In this document: positions 1-7,755 of the stretch, one piece after another
Layout of the letters: the number at the start of each line of letters is the position of its first letter
How positions within the stretch are numbered: the stretch's first letter is position 1
Assembly (NCBI GenBank): GCA_031292465.1
Contig: JARLHB010000164.1
Span: forward strand, 1-23,700
Direction of reading: 5' to 3'
DNA length: 23,700 nt
Source: Ignavibacteriaceae bacterium
GTDB lineage: Bacteria > Bacteroidota > Ignavibacteria > Ignavibacteriales > Ignavibacteriaceae
Notes under the pieces: model-generated
Database searches by the model: none
What the model saw: only the letters and a program-made list of their open reading frames with translations
Told to the model about the DNA's origin: nothing
Made by a program: the position numbers and the translations under genes

Positions 1-31
1 TAAATTGCTTCAATATTATTTAATCATTTGA

Positions 32-1093
32 ATGAATATATTAATTTTAGCCCTTTCCGGTATTGGTGATGCCTTGATGTTTACGCCTGCGCTAAGGCTG
101 CTGCGCAGTGCACTGCCTGATGCACAGATTGATGCGCTGGTAATGTTTAAAGGCGTAAAGGATATGTATGAGAGAAATAAAGATATTAATAATGTCCATT
201 ATTATAATTTCTTAAAAAACGGTATTGTACCTTCTTTAAACTACGTGCTGAATCTGCGCGGCAGGTATGACGCATCAATAAATGTTTATCCCGCAAACAG
301 GAAAGAATATAATTTAATCAATCTGCTTATTGGCGCAAAGAAAAGAGCCGGGGCGAAATATCTGCGCATGAATACGCGCGAATTAGGATTCCTGAATAAC
401 ATTAGAATTAAAGAAGATGATTCTGTTCATAATGTACATTCCAATATAAAACTGGTTGAGCAGTTATTAAATAAAAAATTTACTGAAGTACCCGACCTGT
501 ATTTTCCCGTAAGCGCGGAAGATGATTTATTTGCCGATAAGTATTTAAGAGATATAAATATTAATGATAATGATGTGGTTATTGGCTTTCATCCCGGCTC
601 TGCAACATTAAAGAATCATATTAACAGGAGATGGGAGCCTGAAAAGTTTGCGCAACTCGGCAGAAGGCTTATTGAAAATGACAAAGCCAAGATATTATTA
701 TTCGGCGGGCCGGAAGAGGAAGAATTAAAGAAGAATATTATTAACAAAATCGGTTCGCCGGAAGCAATTTTTACCGAATCTGAAAATCTTCCGCAAAGCG
801 CCGCTGTTATAAAAAGGTGCAATGTATTTGTTACCAATGATTCAAGCCTTATGCATGTTGCCAGCGCAATGAAAAGAAAAGTAGTTGCTGTAATAGGCCC
901 GACAAACACTTCTTACATCCACCCCTGGCATACCGAATACAAAATAGTTTCATTAGACCTGGAATGCTCGCCCTGCTTTTTCTATTCACCGAAACCTTTG
1001 ATTTGTTCAAGAACCGATATGCAATTTAAATGCATAAAAGAATTATCTGTTGACATGGTATATGAAGCAGTAAAATCTTTTCTTTATAAATAA
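32..1093 (+). CDS. Glycosyltransferase family 9 (heptosyltransferase-like)
   Basis: The 353-residue product looks like an ADP-heptose:LPS heptosyltransferase or related GT9 enzyme, which would transfer a sugar to lipopolysaccharide core or another surface glycan at the inner face of the cytoplasmic membrane. The N-terminus carries the family motif SGIGDALMFTPAL (residues 9-21). The second Rossmann domain starts around residue 182 with GFHPGS (185-190) and contains the donor-site segment TNDSSLMHVASA (268-279). The C-terminal cysteines C312, C315, C324 and C334 form a pattern common in GT9 proteins. The ATG at 32 puts the motif at the usual place. No clear Shine-Dalgarno sequence precedes it, and the TAA at position 1 may be the stop of an upstream gene. 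Family is secure; the exact sugar and acceptor are not. No other LPS genes lie nearby. Confidence 0.88.
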   Translation: MNILILALSGIGDALMFTPALRLLRSALPDAQIDALVMFKGVKDMYERNKDINNVHYYNFLKNGIVPSLNYVLNLRGRYDASINVYPANRKEYNLINLLIGAKKRAGAKYLRMNTRELGFLNNIRIKEDDSVHNVHSNIKLVEQLLNKKFTEVPDLYFPVSAEDDLFADKYLRDININDNDVVIGFHPGSATLKNHINRRWEPEKFAQLGRRLIENDKAKILLFGGPEEEELKKNIINKIGSPEAIFTESENLPQSAAVIKRCNVFVTNDSSLMHVASAMKRKVVAVIGPTNTSYIHPWHTEYKIVSLDLECSPCFFYSPKPLICSRTDMQFKCIKELSVDMVYEAVKSFLYK

Positions 1094-1152
1094 ATAACTC
1101 TTGCCAAGTAAAATCTTTTTACGCTGCGTAATTTACATTATTACACCTTTAG

Positions 1153-1170
1153 GCGGAATGGTGATTCCGC
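1153..1170. repeat. Perfect hairpin, possibly REP-like
   Basis: GCGGAAT and ATTCCGC are separated by GGTG, a perfect 7-bp stem with a 4-nt loop. It lies 14 nt upstream of the first TGTAC-hairpin element. There is no T-run, so it is not an obvious terminator. It may belong to another palindromic repeat family; only one copy is in this window. Confidence 0.5.
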
Positions 1171-1184
1171 AGTGCGAAAATGAA

Positions 1185-1208
1185 TGTACAGCGAAACGCT
1201 GTTTCGCT
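1185..1208 (+). repeat. TGTAC-hairpin element, copy 1
   Basis: TGTAC is followed by stem AGCGAAA, loop CGCTG and stem TTTCGCT. It is followed by TCTTTT. It faces copy 2 (1337-1360), making an inverted pair across about 175 bp. Confidence 0.8.
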
Positions 1209-1336
1209 TCTTTTACCGGCTGAACGCCGCAAATTCACAATATAGTAGTGCTGGAATTGTACTCCCTCATCTTCAGGAAGGCGCTTGCTAACTAATTATT
1301 TTGTTAAGCATTGTGAGAATGAGAATGTTACAGGAT

Positions 1337-1360
1337 GTCGAAACAGCGTTTCGACGTACA
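1337..1360 (-). repeat. TGTAC-hairpin element, copy 2
   Basis: Read on the minus strand: TGTAC, stem GTCGAAA, loop CGCTG, stem TTTCGAC. The two outer base pairs differ from the other copies but are still paired. It ends one base before the stop-side end of the LOG-like gene. Confidence 0.75.
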
Positions 1361-1361
1361 A

Positions 1362-1892
1362 TCAAAATTTTAATTGTGTGTCTAAGTATTCAACAATTTG
1401 CTCAACAGTATTGCATGGCTTAATAAGCCCGGTTTTTCTTCCTTCTTTATTAATTTGTACTTCCATTACCTTAACAATATTATTCCACATATTTGAATGG
1501 CATGCAGCAGGTTTTGTTTTTAAAAGATTCTTATTCATTAGCTCCCATACAACGGCTAATTCCAGCAACGTGCCTGTACCGCCCTGCAGGATAACGTATC
1601 CGTCTCCTGTTTCAACAAGCTTAGTAATCCTTTCAAATAAAGTAGTGCACTCAATTTCACGGGTTAAATATTTACTTGGTACGGCGCCCCAAAGGTCAAC
1701 GGTAATGCCTATAGCTTCAGAGCCATTTTCTGCTGCCCCTTTGGATGCTGCATCCATAATTCCCTGGTAGCCGCCGGTGCAAACGCTGTAACCTTTCTTT
1801 GCTAATTCACATCCGAGAATGTAAGCAGTTTTATATTCTTCATCATTTTGCTTTGGTAATGAACTTCCGAAGATAGTAATAGTTTTATTCAC
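1362..1892 (-). CDS. LOG-family-like Rossmann nucleotide-binding protein
   Basis: The 176-residue protein belongs to the SLOG/TIGR00725-TIGR00730 fold group, often annotated 'lysine decarboxylase-like' and including cytokinin riboside 5'-monophosphate phosphoribohydrolase (LOG). The phosphate-binding motif GGYQGIM is at residues 40-46, and the second motif QGGTGTLLE at 103-111 corresponds to the PGGxGTxxE signature, with Gln in place of Pro. The length is usual. The start is GTG at 1892, with only a weak GAAAG upstream; it gives the typical N-terminus M-N-K-T-I-T-I-F-G. The protein is probably a cytosolic hydrolase or nucleotide binder, but the Pro-to-Gln change makes LOG activity uncertain. 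It is a single gene, divergent from the outer-membrane protein gene. Confidence 0.8.
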   Translation of the reverse strand: MNKTITIFGSSLPKQNDEEYKTAYILGCELAKKGYSVCTGGYQGIMDAASKGAAENGSEAIGITVDLWGAVPSKYLTREIECTTLFERITKLVETGDGYVILQGGTGTLLELAVVWELMNKNLLKTKPAACHSNMWNNIVKVMEVQINKEGRKTGLIKPCNTVEQIVEYLDTQLKF

Positions 1893-2015
1893 GGTTCAAC
1901 TTTCAGTTATTAAACTTATTTATATTATTGAATCAGGCAAATATATTGTGATTTTCTTTAATAAAAATAATTAGTAAACTTATAAAGCAGAATATTATAA
2001 CTAGCGGGAGTAAGC

Positions 2016-3674
2016 ATGAAAGCTTTTTTTATTTGTTTTGCGGGATTCCTTTTGCTAATAAATACGGAACTTAAACCTCAGGCGCCATTTATAGAGTCAT
2101 TCAATTTTGTAAATTATCCACATTCCGTAAGAAATTTTGGTATGGGTATGCAGGGCGTTGTATCAACGGATAATTTAGACGCGCTTACTTATAATCCGGC
2201 AAATCTTGTCTTTACAGAAGACCCGCAGTTTTCATTCTTTCATCAGGGCTATCAAATGCGGCTGTCCATGCCTATAAATGATTATTCCTTTTATTATAAT
2301 GCAGGAACCATAGGCTCATTTGCTATTAGTTATACTTATTGGGATTGGGGAAAGGATGCTGTAACTCCTGTTGATGATCCTGATATATGCAATTGTATTT
2401 TTCCGCATCAAATTTACAGAAGTATCGCAGCCGGTTATGCTAATAAGCTAAGTGAAAACCTGAGTATTGGGGCTGATTTAAGGTTCGGCTTTGGAAGTGA
2501 TATTTCCGTAGATTCCAAGGCATATCTTTTCAGTATCGGGATAAATGATAAATTTCTTTTACTTAATAGAAACTGGGTCTTTGGTTTTTCTATTATGAAT
2601 TTAGGCTCGGCTCAACGGAATTCCAGCTATTATAGTTTAGATCTTACCCCTCCAACATTATTAAGTGCAGGGTTAACTGTTCCAGTTTTTGAAGACAATT
2701 TCCTGTCCGTTCCTGTTTCTTTAAGTTTTTCAAAACCATTTGATAAGCCGGATGATGACGGCAATGGACAATCATCATTTGAAACGCTATTTACAGACTG
2801 GGCTGATTTTCCAAATGATGCTTCTTTCAGCCCGGGCCTCGCATTCGAATGGAAACCGGTAAACCTTGGAGAAGGTTTTTCAATCAGCCAGAAATATTAC
2901 CTGGGTAATTATTCTTTGGGAGTAAAAAGTGAACTGATTGATTATTATACTCATGGTGCAGAAATTTCTATCGGATATAATGGAGTAAAATTATCTGCCG
3001 GTTACGCCGGTGTATGGTTCAATTTACATAAAAGCAGGTACTTCAACTGGAGATTCCCTTATGAAACTTTTCAGTTTTCAATATCTGCAAATGAGAATTT
3101 CTTCAGGGCTAATAATCAGTCTTTATCAGAAGGCTCTAAGCCGGCTAATGTAATTGTTTCAGCGGGTGTAAGCCAATTGTTAAAAGTCGGTAAGGCAAAG
3201 TATCAAACTCTGGATTATACGGATATAAAATCAGACAATAACCCTGAATTTTCTTTAGAGTCAGCATTCTATCTTAATACCAATACAGCGCTTGTTGCAT
3301 TTGTATCATATAACTCAATGCCGTTAAAAGCAGATTACTTAACTTATAATTTAGTTGATGAAAAATTTGAAACATTTACAGCGGGATCGTTGTTTCGTTA
3401 TCATCCGTTTGAAAACTTAAGCAGCCTATTCTTTCAGGCTGGCATAGGTATTTCCCGTGTTAATCCTGTTTTGCCAAGTTCTCCACGGTATTATTATATA
3501 CCGGCCTTTATAGCTGCCGCAGGTTATAATATTGAGATAAATGATGGAATTATCTTAACACCAACAGTAGGGTATAATTTGTCCCTAAAAGATTCATATG
3601 TAAATGCCAGCATATCTGACGGAGAAAACCAGTTTAATATAGGTATAAAATTAGGATATAAAATAAGTCTGTAA
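2016..3674 (+). CDS. PorV/PorQ-like outer membrane β-barrel protein
   Basis: The 552-residue protein starts with a signal peptide (a hydrophobic run at residues 3-15, cleavage probably near residue 22) and continues as alternating aromatic and polar β-strands to a C-terminal strand ending G-Y-K-I-S-L. The early segment with SVRNFGMGMQGV and ALTYNPANL resembles the conserved N-terminus of PorV/PorQ/UPF0164 proteins, in which a glycine-rich turn is followed by an N-P-A-N/A motif. PorV is an outer-membrane partner of the type IX secretion system that shuttles cargo to the cell surface. This protein is longer than typical PorV, so it may be a paralogue with a different job, such as a FadL-like channel. 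The ATG at 2016 has GGGAG six bases upstream. The gene stands alone and converges on the aldo/keto reductase gene. Confidence 0.65.
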   Translation: MKAFFICFAGFLLLINTELKPQAPFIESFNFVNYPHSVRNFGMGMQGVVSTDNLDALTYNPANLVFTEDPQFSFFHQGYQMRLSMPINDYSFYYNAGTIGSFAISYTYWDWGKDAVTPVDDPDICNCIFPHQIYRSIAAGYANKLSENLSIGADLRFGFGSDISVDSKAYLFSIGINDKFLLLNRNWVFGFSIMNLGSAQRNSSYYSLDLTPPTLLSAGLTVPVFEDNFLSVPVSLSFSKPFDKPDDDGNGQSSFETLFTDWADFPNDASFSPGLAFEWKPVNLGEGFSISQKYYLGNYSLGVKSELIDYYTHGAEISIGYNGVKLSAGYAGVWFNLHKSRYFNWRFPYETFQFSISANENFFRANNQSLSEGSKPANVIVSAGVSQLLKVGKAKYQTLDYTDIKSDNNPEFSLESAFYLNTNTALVAFVSYNSMPLKADYLTYNLVDEKFETFTAGSLFRYHPFENLSSLFFQAGIGISRVNPVLPSSPRYYYIPAFIAAAGYNIEINDGIILTPTVGYNLSLKDSYVNASISDGENQFNIGIKLGYKISL

Positions 3675-3687
3675 GAAAAAAGCAGGA

Positions 3688-3735
3688 CGCTGATTACACA
3701 AATTAAAGCGGAGGTAAAAATCTGTGTAATCAGCG
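3688..3735. repeat. 13-bp inverted repeat between convergent genes
   Basis: CGCTGATTACACA (3688-3700) and TGTGTAATCAGCG (3723-3735) are perfect inverted arms around a 22-nt spacer. The structure fills most of the gap between two convergent stop codons, so it could stop transcription from both sides, although neither strand has a long T-run. Similar 'tgtgtaatcagcg' strings recur between genes in Bacteroidota-type genomes (from memory), so it may be a dispersed repeat. Confidence 0.65.
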
Positions 3736-3739
3736 GCCT

Positions 3740-4708
3740 TTATTCGTAGAAATTTTTATCCCATTTGTGTACTTTTAATTCTTCCAGAAGTTTATGGGAA
3801 AAGCCCCCTTTGTTTATGCTGGCTATATTAGCCATTAAGTTCTTTTCTTTTCGCATTCCGGGTATAACAGATGTAACGGCATCATGACTTATAATAAATC
3901 TGAGGGCCGCTTCGGACATTGATGCTGCGGCAGGTTTTACATCGCTCCAAATTTTATCCACGCGTACTTTAACTTCGGATTTCCTTCTGTCTCTGAAATA
4001 TTCATTTCTAAAATCGCCGATTGGGAATTGTGTGGACTGTTCAATATTTCCTGTTAAGGCGCCTTCATCAAAAGGTACGCGCGCTATTATACTTATTTCA
4101 TTTTCTTTACAGAAGGGGAACAACCGGTCGACAGGCCTCTGTTCAAATATATTAAAGATTACCTGAAAACTGTCTATAAATCCTGTTTTCCCTGCCTCAA
4201 TACCGTTATTGGGTTCATGGTCATTCATAGAAATTCCCCAGAATAAAACTTTGCCGTCCTTTTTTAATTTTTCTATTGCCTCTTTCCATTCATCCATATC
4301 CGCCCATTTATCATTCCATACATGGAACTGCATTAAGTCAATATAATCGCGTTTTAAATTACGGAGACTGTCTTCCGTTTTCTTAATAATATATTCTTTA
4401 GGGAAAGATTCTTTTAGTGTAGAATTTTTGGATGCAGGCCATTCCAACTTCATGGAAGGTATTTTAGATGCAATAAAAAGTTTTTCACCCGATTCTTTTT
4501 CAACTTCGCCTACAAGGCTTTCACTGTGCCCGTTGCCGTATGCAAGTGCAGTATCAAAGAAATTGATGCCTTCTTTTATTGCCCTGTGAAGCACTTTCTT
4601 AGACTCTTTATCATCTGCGCCAATCCACATTTCTTTGCCTATTCCCCAACAGCCAAAACCAAGCAGAGAAACTGGTTTATCCGAGTTACCGAACTTTTTC
4701 ATAATCAT
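3740..4708 (-). CDS. Aldo/keto reductase
   Basis: This 322-residue NAD(P)H-dependent oxidoreductase has an (α/β)8 barrel and would reduce aldehydes or ketones in the cytoplasm. The full catalytic tetrad is present: D52 (in FFDTALAYGNG), Y57, K82 (in IASK) and H129 (in LMQFH). The C-terminal segment SVIPGMRKEKNLMANI (residues 280-295) is the usual cofactor-binding region. The ATG at 4708 is chosen over the in-frame ATG two codons later because GGGAG lies 11 bases upstream of it. The natural substrate cannot be told from sequence. Single gene, no obvious partner. Confidence 0.92.
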   Translation of the reverse strand: MIMKKFGNSDKPVSLLGFGCWGIGKEMWIGADDKESKKVLHRAIKEGINFFDTALAYGNGHSESLVGEVEKESGEKLFIASKIPSMKLEWPASKNSTLKESFPKEYIIKKTEDSLRNLKRDYIDLMQFHVWNDKWADMDEWKEAIEKLKKDGKVLFWGISMNDHEPNNGIEAGKTGFIDSFQVIFNIFEQRPVDRLFPFCKENEISIIARVPFDEGALTGNIEQSTQFPIGDFRNEYFRDRRKSEVKVRVDKIWSDVKPAAASMSEAALRFIISHDAVTSVIPGMRKEKNLMANIASINKGGFSHKLLEELKVHKWDKNFYE

Positions 4709-5034
4709 AATAATTATGTCTCCCGTAGATAAATTAATACTATAGCTACATATTTATTATCGGCTAAAAGGAATATTTCTTTAAGAGTTATTTACAAATG
4801 TGTAAATAAAAAATCAACTACCATAATTTGCTAAATTATTTGATAAACAAGTAGAGTAAAATCAAATTTCCGGCAAATATGGTTAAATAGAAAAATTTTG
4901 AAGGAATTGCATCTTTTTAAGCAAATAACAGTAAGAATAGATAAATTATTATGGTTAAATAAGTATAAATTTTTCTTTATCCCCCAACCTTATTTGTGTA
5001 TGTATGGTCTAACTTGACAGATATTAAGGAATGA
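4709..5034. other. AT-rich divergent intergenic region
   Basis: These 326 bases separate the divergent aldo/keto reductase and sigma-factor genes and must hold both promoters. The sequence is very AT-rich with no hairpin or gene that I could support. AAGGA (5026-5030) is the ribosome binding site for the sigma factor. A string TAACTTGACAG at 5010-5020 lies close to the start codon and could be part of a promoter, but I cannot assign it. Confidence 0.6.
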
Positions 5035-5619
5035 ATGACACCAGAAGAAAATAAATTGATAGTTGCTGCGCAGAATGGAGACCGGTCAGCGTTTGAGGAA
5101 CTCGTTTATAAATACGATAAAAACGTACTTGGAATAGCATATTCATTTATTAATAATAATGAAGATGCAAAAGATATTTACCAGGAAGTGTTTTTAAGAG
5201 TATTTAAGGCCATAAAGAAATTCGAATTCAGAAGCGAGTTTTCAACATGGCTTTACAGGATAACGACCAACGTTTGCCTAACCTACCGTTCTCAGAAGAA
5301 GAAATATGCGTACACTTCTTTGGATGAAGAAACAGATGAGGAAGACAGCAATCCGCGGTCGTTATCCGATACATTGACGGATAACCAGACACCGGATAAT
5401 AATGCGGTAAGTTCAGAAATAGGTGCTAAGATAGAAAACGGATTGGATAAGCTGTCACCCCAGCAGAGGCTTGTGTTTACAATGAAGCATTATAACGGTT
5501 ATAAGATAAAAGAAATTTCAACAATGTTGAATTGCAGTGAAGGTACAATAAAAAATTATCTTTTTATGGCTACGCAAAGAATGCGCGAACATTTAAAAGA
5601 TTTTGTGGATAAGGACTAG
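5035..5619 (+). CDS. ECF-type RNA polymerase sigma factor (σ70 family)
   Basis: The 194-residue protein has the two-domain layout of extracytoplasmic-function sigma factors. Region 2 spans about residues 10-95, with EDAKDIYQEVFLRVFKAI and the -10-recognition segment FRSEFSTWLYRI. An acidic linker (about 97-130, rich in D/E/S/T) follows. Region 4 spans about 137-187 (LSPQQRLVFTM, then a helix-turn-helix with EISTMLNCSEGTIKN). The ATG at 5035 has AAGGA four bases upstream. It is the first gene of an operon: its stop is followed after nine bases by the anti-sigma gene. It would direct RNA polymerase to promoters controlled by an envelope signal, probably including its own operon (inference). Confidence 0.95.
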   Translation: MTPEENKLIVAAQNGDRSAFEELVYKYDKNVLGIAYSFINNNEDAKDIYQEVFLRVFKAIKKFEFRSEFSTWLYRITTNVCLTYRSQKKKYAYTSLDEETDEEDSNPRSLSDTLTDNQTPDNNAVSSEIGAKIENGLDKLSPQQRLVFTMKHYNGYKIKEISTMLNCSEGTIKNYLFMATQRMREHLKDFVDKD

Positions 5620-5628
5620 GAGTCTATT

Positions 5629-6588
5629 ATGGAACATCAGACATATAAAGAAATGATACAATTAGCTCTGCTTGATGAGCTGAATGATGAAGAATTAAAT
5701 AAACTCCATCAGCATTTAATAGAATGCAGCGAATGCCAGGCAGAATATGATAAGTTGAAAAAATATTATGACGTTGTTGAGCAGAATAAGACAGAAGAAA
5801 TAGACGAATTGTTCCTGCAGGATGCAAGAAGGCAATTCCGCTTAAAGCTCGATTATGATTTATCAAAACAAACAATATTAGAAAGAGTATTTAATTCTTT
5901 TCGCAGAAACTTGTGGGCAAATAAGAAACCTGCATTTGCCGGCGGTTTTTCTCTTGCTCTGGGGTTGTTTTTAGGCTACTTAGTCTTTAGCCCTGCCGGA
6001 TCGGCCAGGATAAGCAGTATTTCCGAAAACCTCGGTCTGACGGGAGGAAATACTGAAATAGCAAATGTGCAGTTTGTTAACAGCACTTCAAATAGCGGCG
6101 AAGTTGAATTTACATTTGATGCTGTAAAAAGAGTGACGATGAAAGGGAAACTGAACGATCCGTCCGTACAGAAAATATTAGCGGATGCGCTTGTGAATGA
6201 AAAAAATCCCGGCACGAGAATACAAACGGCAAATGCGCTTGCTAACCAGACAATGGCGAACAACAAAGCTAATCCTAAAGTTAAATCTGCTTTAATTACG
6301 GCGCTTAAATTTGACGGCAACCCCGGTGTGCGGACGGAAGCTTTAAAGGCATTGCTCAATCTGCCTTATGATAATGAGATTAATGAGACTCTTTTATATG
6401 CTCTTGAACATGACAAGAATTCGGGAATGCGGATAGCAGCGATAAACGGTTTGGCTTCTGCCAAACTGAACGGTAAAGAAATAGGACAAGAAGGAATAAA
6501 AATATTAAATCAGAAAGTGAAAAACGATGACAACGAATATGTACGCATTCGGGCGGCATCCTTAATTAAGGAGGAAAAAATACAATGA
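5629..6588 (+). CDS. Transmembrane anti-sigma factor with HEAT-repeat exterior domain
   Basis: The 319-residue protein starts with a zinc-binding anti-sigma domain (ZAS/zf-HC2): H29, C33 and C36 form the H-x3-C-x2-C signature within residues 1-50. One membrane helix follows at about 102-121 (rich in G/L/F, preceded by basic residues), so the N-terminus would be cytoplasmic and the rest periplasmic. Residues 155-315 form helical repeats with the recurring pattern of positions such as NPGTRIQTANALAN, NPGVRTEALKALL, NSGMRIAAINGL and NEYVRIRAASLI, typical of HEAT repeats. The likely role is to hold the upstream sigma factor at the membrane until the exterior domain senses a signal. AGGAG overlapping the sigma stop codon is its ribosome binding site. 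The stop codon overlaps the next start (ATGA at 6585-6588), showing translational coupling. Confidence 0.88.
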   Translation: MEHQTYKEMIQLALLDELNDEELNKLHQHLIECSECQAEYDKLKKYYDVVEQNKTEEIDELFLQDARRQFRLKLDYDLSKQTILERVFNSFRRNLWANKKPAFAGGFSLALGLFLGYLVFSPAGSARISSISENLGLTGGNTEIANVQFVNSTSNSGEVEFTFDAVKRVTMKGKLNDPSVQKILADALVNEKNPGTRIQTANALANQTMANNKANPKVKSALITALKFDGNPGVRTEALKALLNLPYDNEINETLLYALEHDKNSGMRIAAINGLASAKLNGKEIGQEGIKILNQKVKNDDNEYVRIRAASLIKEEKIQ

Positions 6589-7733
6589 GATCATTTAAGT
6601 GGGCAGCACTACTGCTGATTATAGCTGCATCATTTAACTTATATGATTCTAAGGCAGAGCCTAATGTTGATAACAGCGGGAATGTTAGCAAATCATTTAA
6701 AGTTAATAAAGGCGGTACATTAAAAGTATCCGTCAATTCAGGCGATGTTACGATTGAAACCTGGAATAAAAACGAGGTTTACGTCAGGATATCAGATGCT
6801 GATGATAACCAGAATAATTCGTTAAATATATATCAATCCGGCGGCACCATTATAGTGCAAAACAATGGCTCCGGCTATTACAACAGCTCCGATGTAAGAG
6901 TTTCAGTACCGGTGGAATTTAACCTTGATTTAAAATCAAATCAGGGAGATATAATTGTCCATAATGAACTGAAAGGAAACTGCCAGATTTCAACCGGAGG
7001 GGGAGATGTAACCCTTGGCAACGTTACAGGTTATGCAAACCTAAAGACTAATGGAGGCGATATTGTTGCCGGGAACATAAACGGCGATTTAGTACTTAGC
7101 ACAAATGGCGGTGATGTAACAGTAAGAAATATTTATGGCAAGGGCGATATTCAGACAAAAGGCGGTGAAATTAGCGTTGGCAATGTAGGTAAATATCTTT
7201 ATGTAAAAACATTTGGCGGTGATATAGTAACCGGTGATATTGGAGGCAGTGCAGATGTTAGTACTATGGGCGGGAATATCAGTGTAAAAAAAGTTTCAGG
7301 CAGCGCTAAACTAAGCACAAATGGCGGTGATGTAAAAATACTCGGTTCAACAGGTTCAACTTATGCAAGAACTTACGGAGGCAACTTATACCTATACAAC
7401 ATAAGCGGGTCGATTAATGCCAGTACATCAAGCGGGGATATTTATGCGGAATTAAGGGCAGTTTACGGCTCAAGTAAACTTGAAACTATGAACGGCTCTG
7501 TAAAGTTCTATATTGATCCGAATGCCAAAGCTACTATTAATGTAAATGTTGTTACCAGCGGATGGGGCGGATCTGATGAAAAACCGGTTATTTCGGAGTT
7601 CCCTGCAAAAAGCTATGATGCTAATAAATATTCCGGAAATGTAAATGCCACCTATAAAATTAATGGCGGCGGAGATACAATTGTTATAAAGACAATAAAT
7701 GACAGTATCGAATTAAGGAAATTAAGAAAATAA
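6585..7733 (+). CDS. Secreted DUF4097-type β-repeat protein (first of pair)
   Basis: The 382-residue protein has a signal peptide (residues 1-24, cleavage likely after the A of SKA) and an N-terminal β-region (about 34-125). A repeat array follows in which a T-x-G-G-[DEN] corner recurs exactly every 18 residues at T137, 155, 173, 191, 209, 227, 245, 263 and 281, with a last looser copy at T301. DUF4097 proteins are described as putative adhesins or β-solenoid proteins; the biochemical role is not established. Its start overlaps the anti-sigma stop by four bases, and GGAGG (6570-6574) serves as ribosome binding site. The coupling suggests that its product is a target or ligand of the sigma/anti-sigma pair in the envelope (inference). 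No lipobox was seen. Confidence 0.85.
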   Translation: MRSFKWAALLLIIAASFNLYDSKAEPNVDNSGNVSKSFKVNKGGTLKVSVNSGDVTIETWNKNEVYVRISDADDNQNNSLNIYQSGGTIIVQNNGSGYYNSSDVRVSVPVEFNLDLKSNQGDIIVHNELKGNCQISTGGGDVTLGNVTGYANLKTNGGDIVAGNINGDLVLSTNGGDVTVRNIYGKGDIQTKGGEISVGNVGKYLYVKTFGGDIVTGDIGGSADVSTMGGNISVKKVSGSAKLSTNGGDVKILGSTGSTYARTYGGNLYLYNISGSINASTSSGDIYAELRAVYGSSKLETMNGSVKFYIDPNAKATINVNVVTSGWGGSDEKPVISEFPAKSYDANKYSGNVNATYKINGGGDTIVIKTINDSIELRKLRK

Positions 7734-7755
7734 AAATTAAGGAAATGGAACAGCT

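Larger units (their letters stand above)
1094..1361. other. Intergenic patch with three hairpins
   Basis: This stretch separates the convergent GT9 and LOG-like genes. It holds a 7-bp hairpin at 1153-1170 (GCGGAAT/ATTCCGC with a GGTG loop) and two oppositely oriented copies of the TGTAC-hairpin family (1185-1208 and 1337-1360). No coding potential was recognised. Confidence 0.7.

Noticed and set aside
1185..1208. Alternative hairpin CAGCG-AAA-CGCTG as the conserved structure
   Set aside because: It is possible in copies 1, 3 and 6 but is lost or shortened in copies 2, 4 and 5, whereas the 7-bp stem with the CGCTG loop is kept in all six.
1285..1770. 161-codon open frame on the plus strand
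   Set aside because: It lies opposite the well-supported LOG-like gene, has no recognisable domain and no ribosome binding site, and it reads through a hairpin repeat at its start.
4709..5034. Small RNA or extra gene in the AT-rich divergent region
   Set aside because: No stable hairpin, T-run or frame with a ribosome binding site was found.
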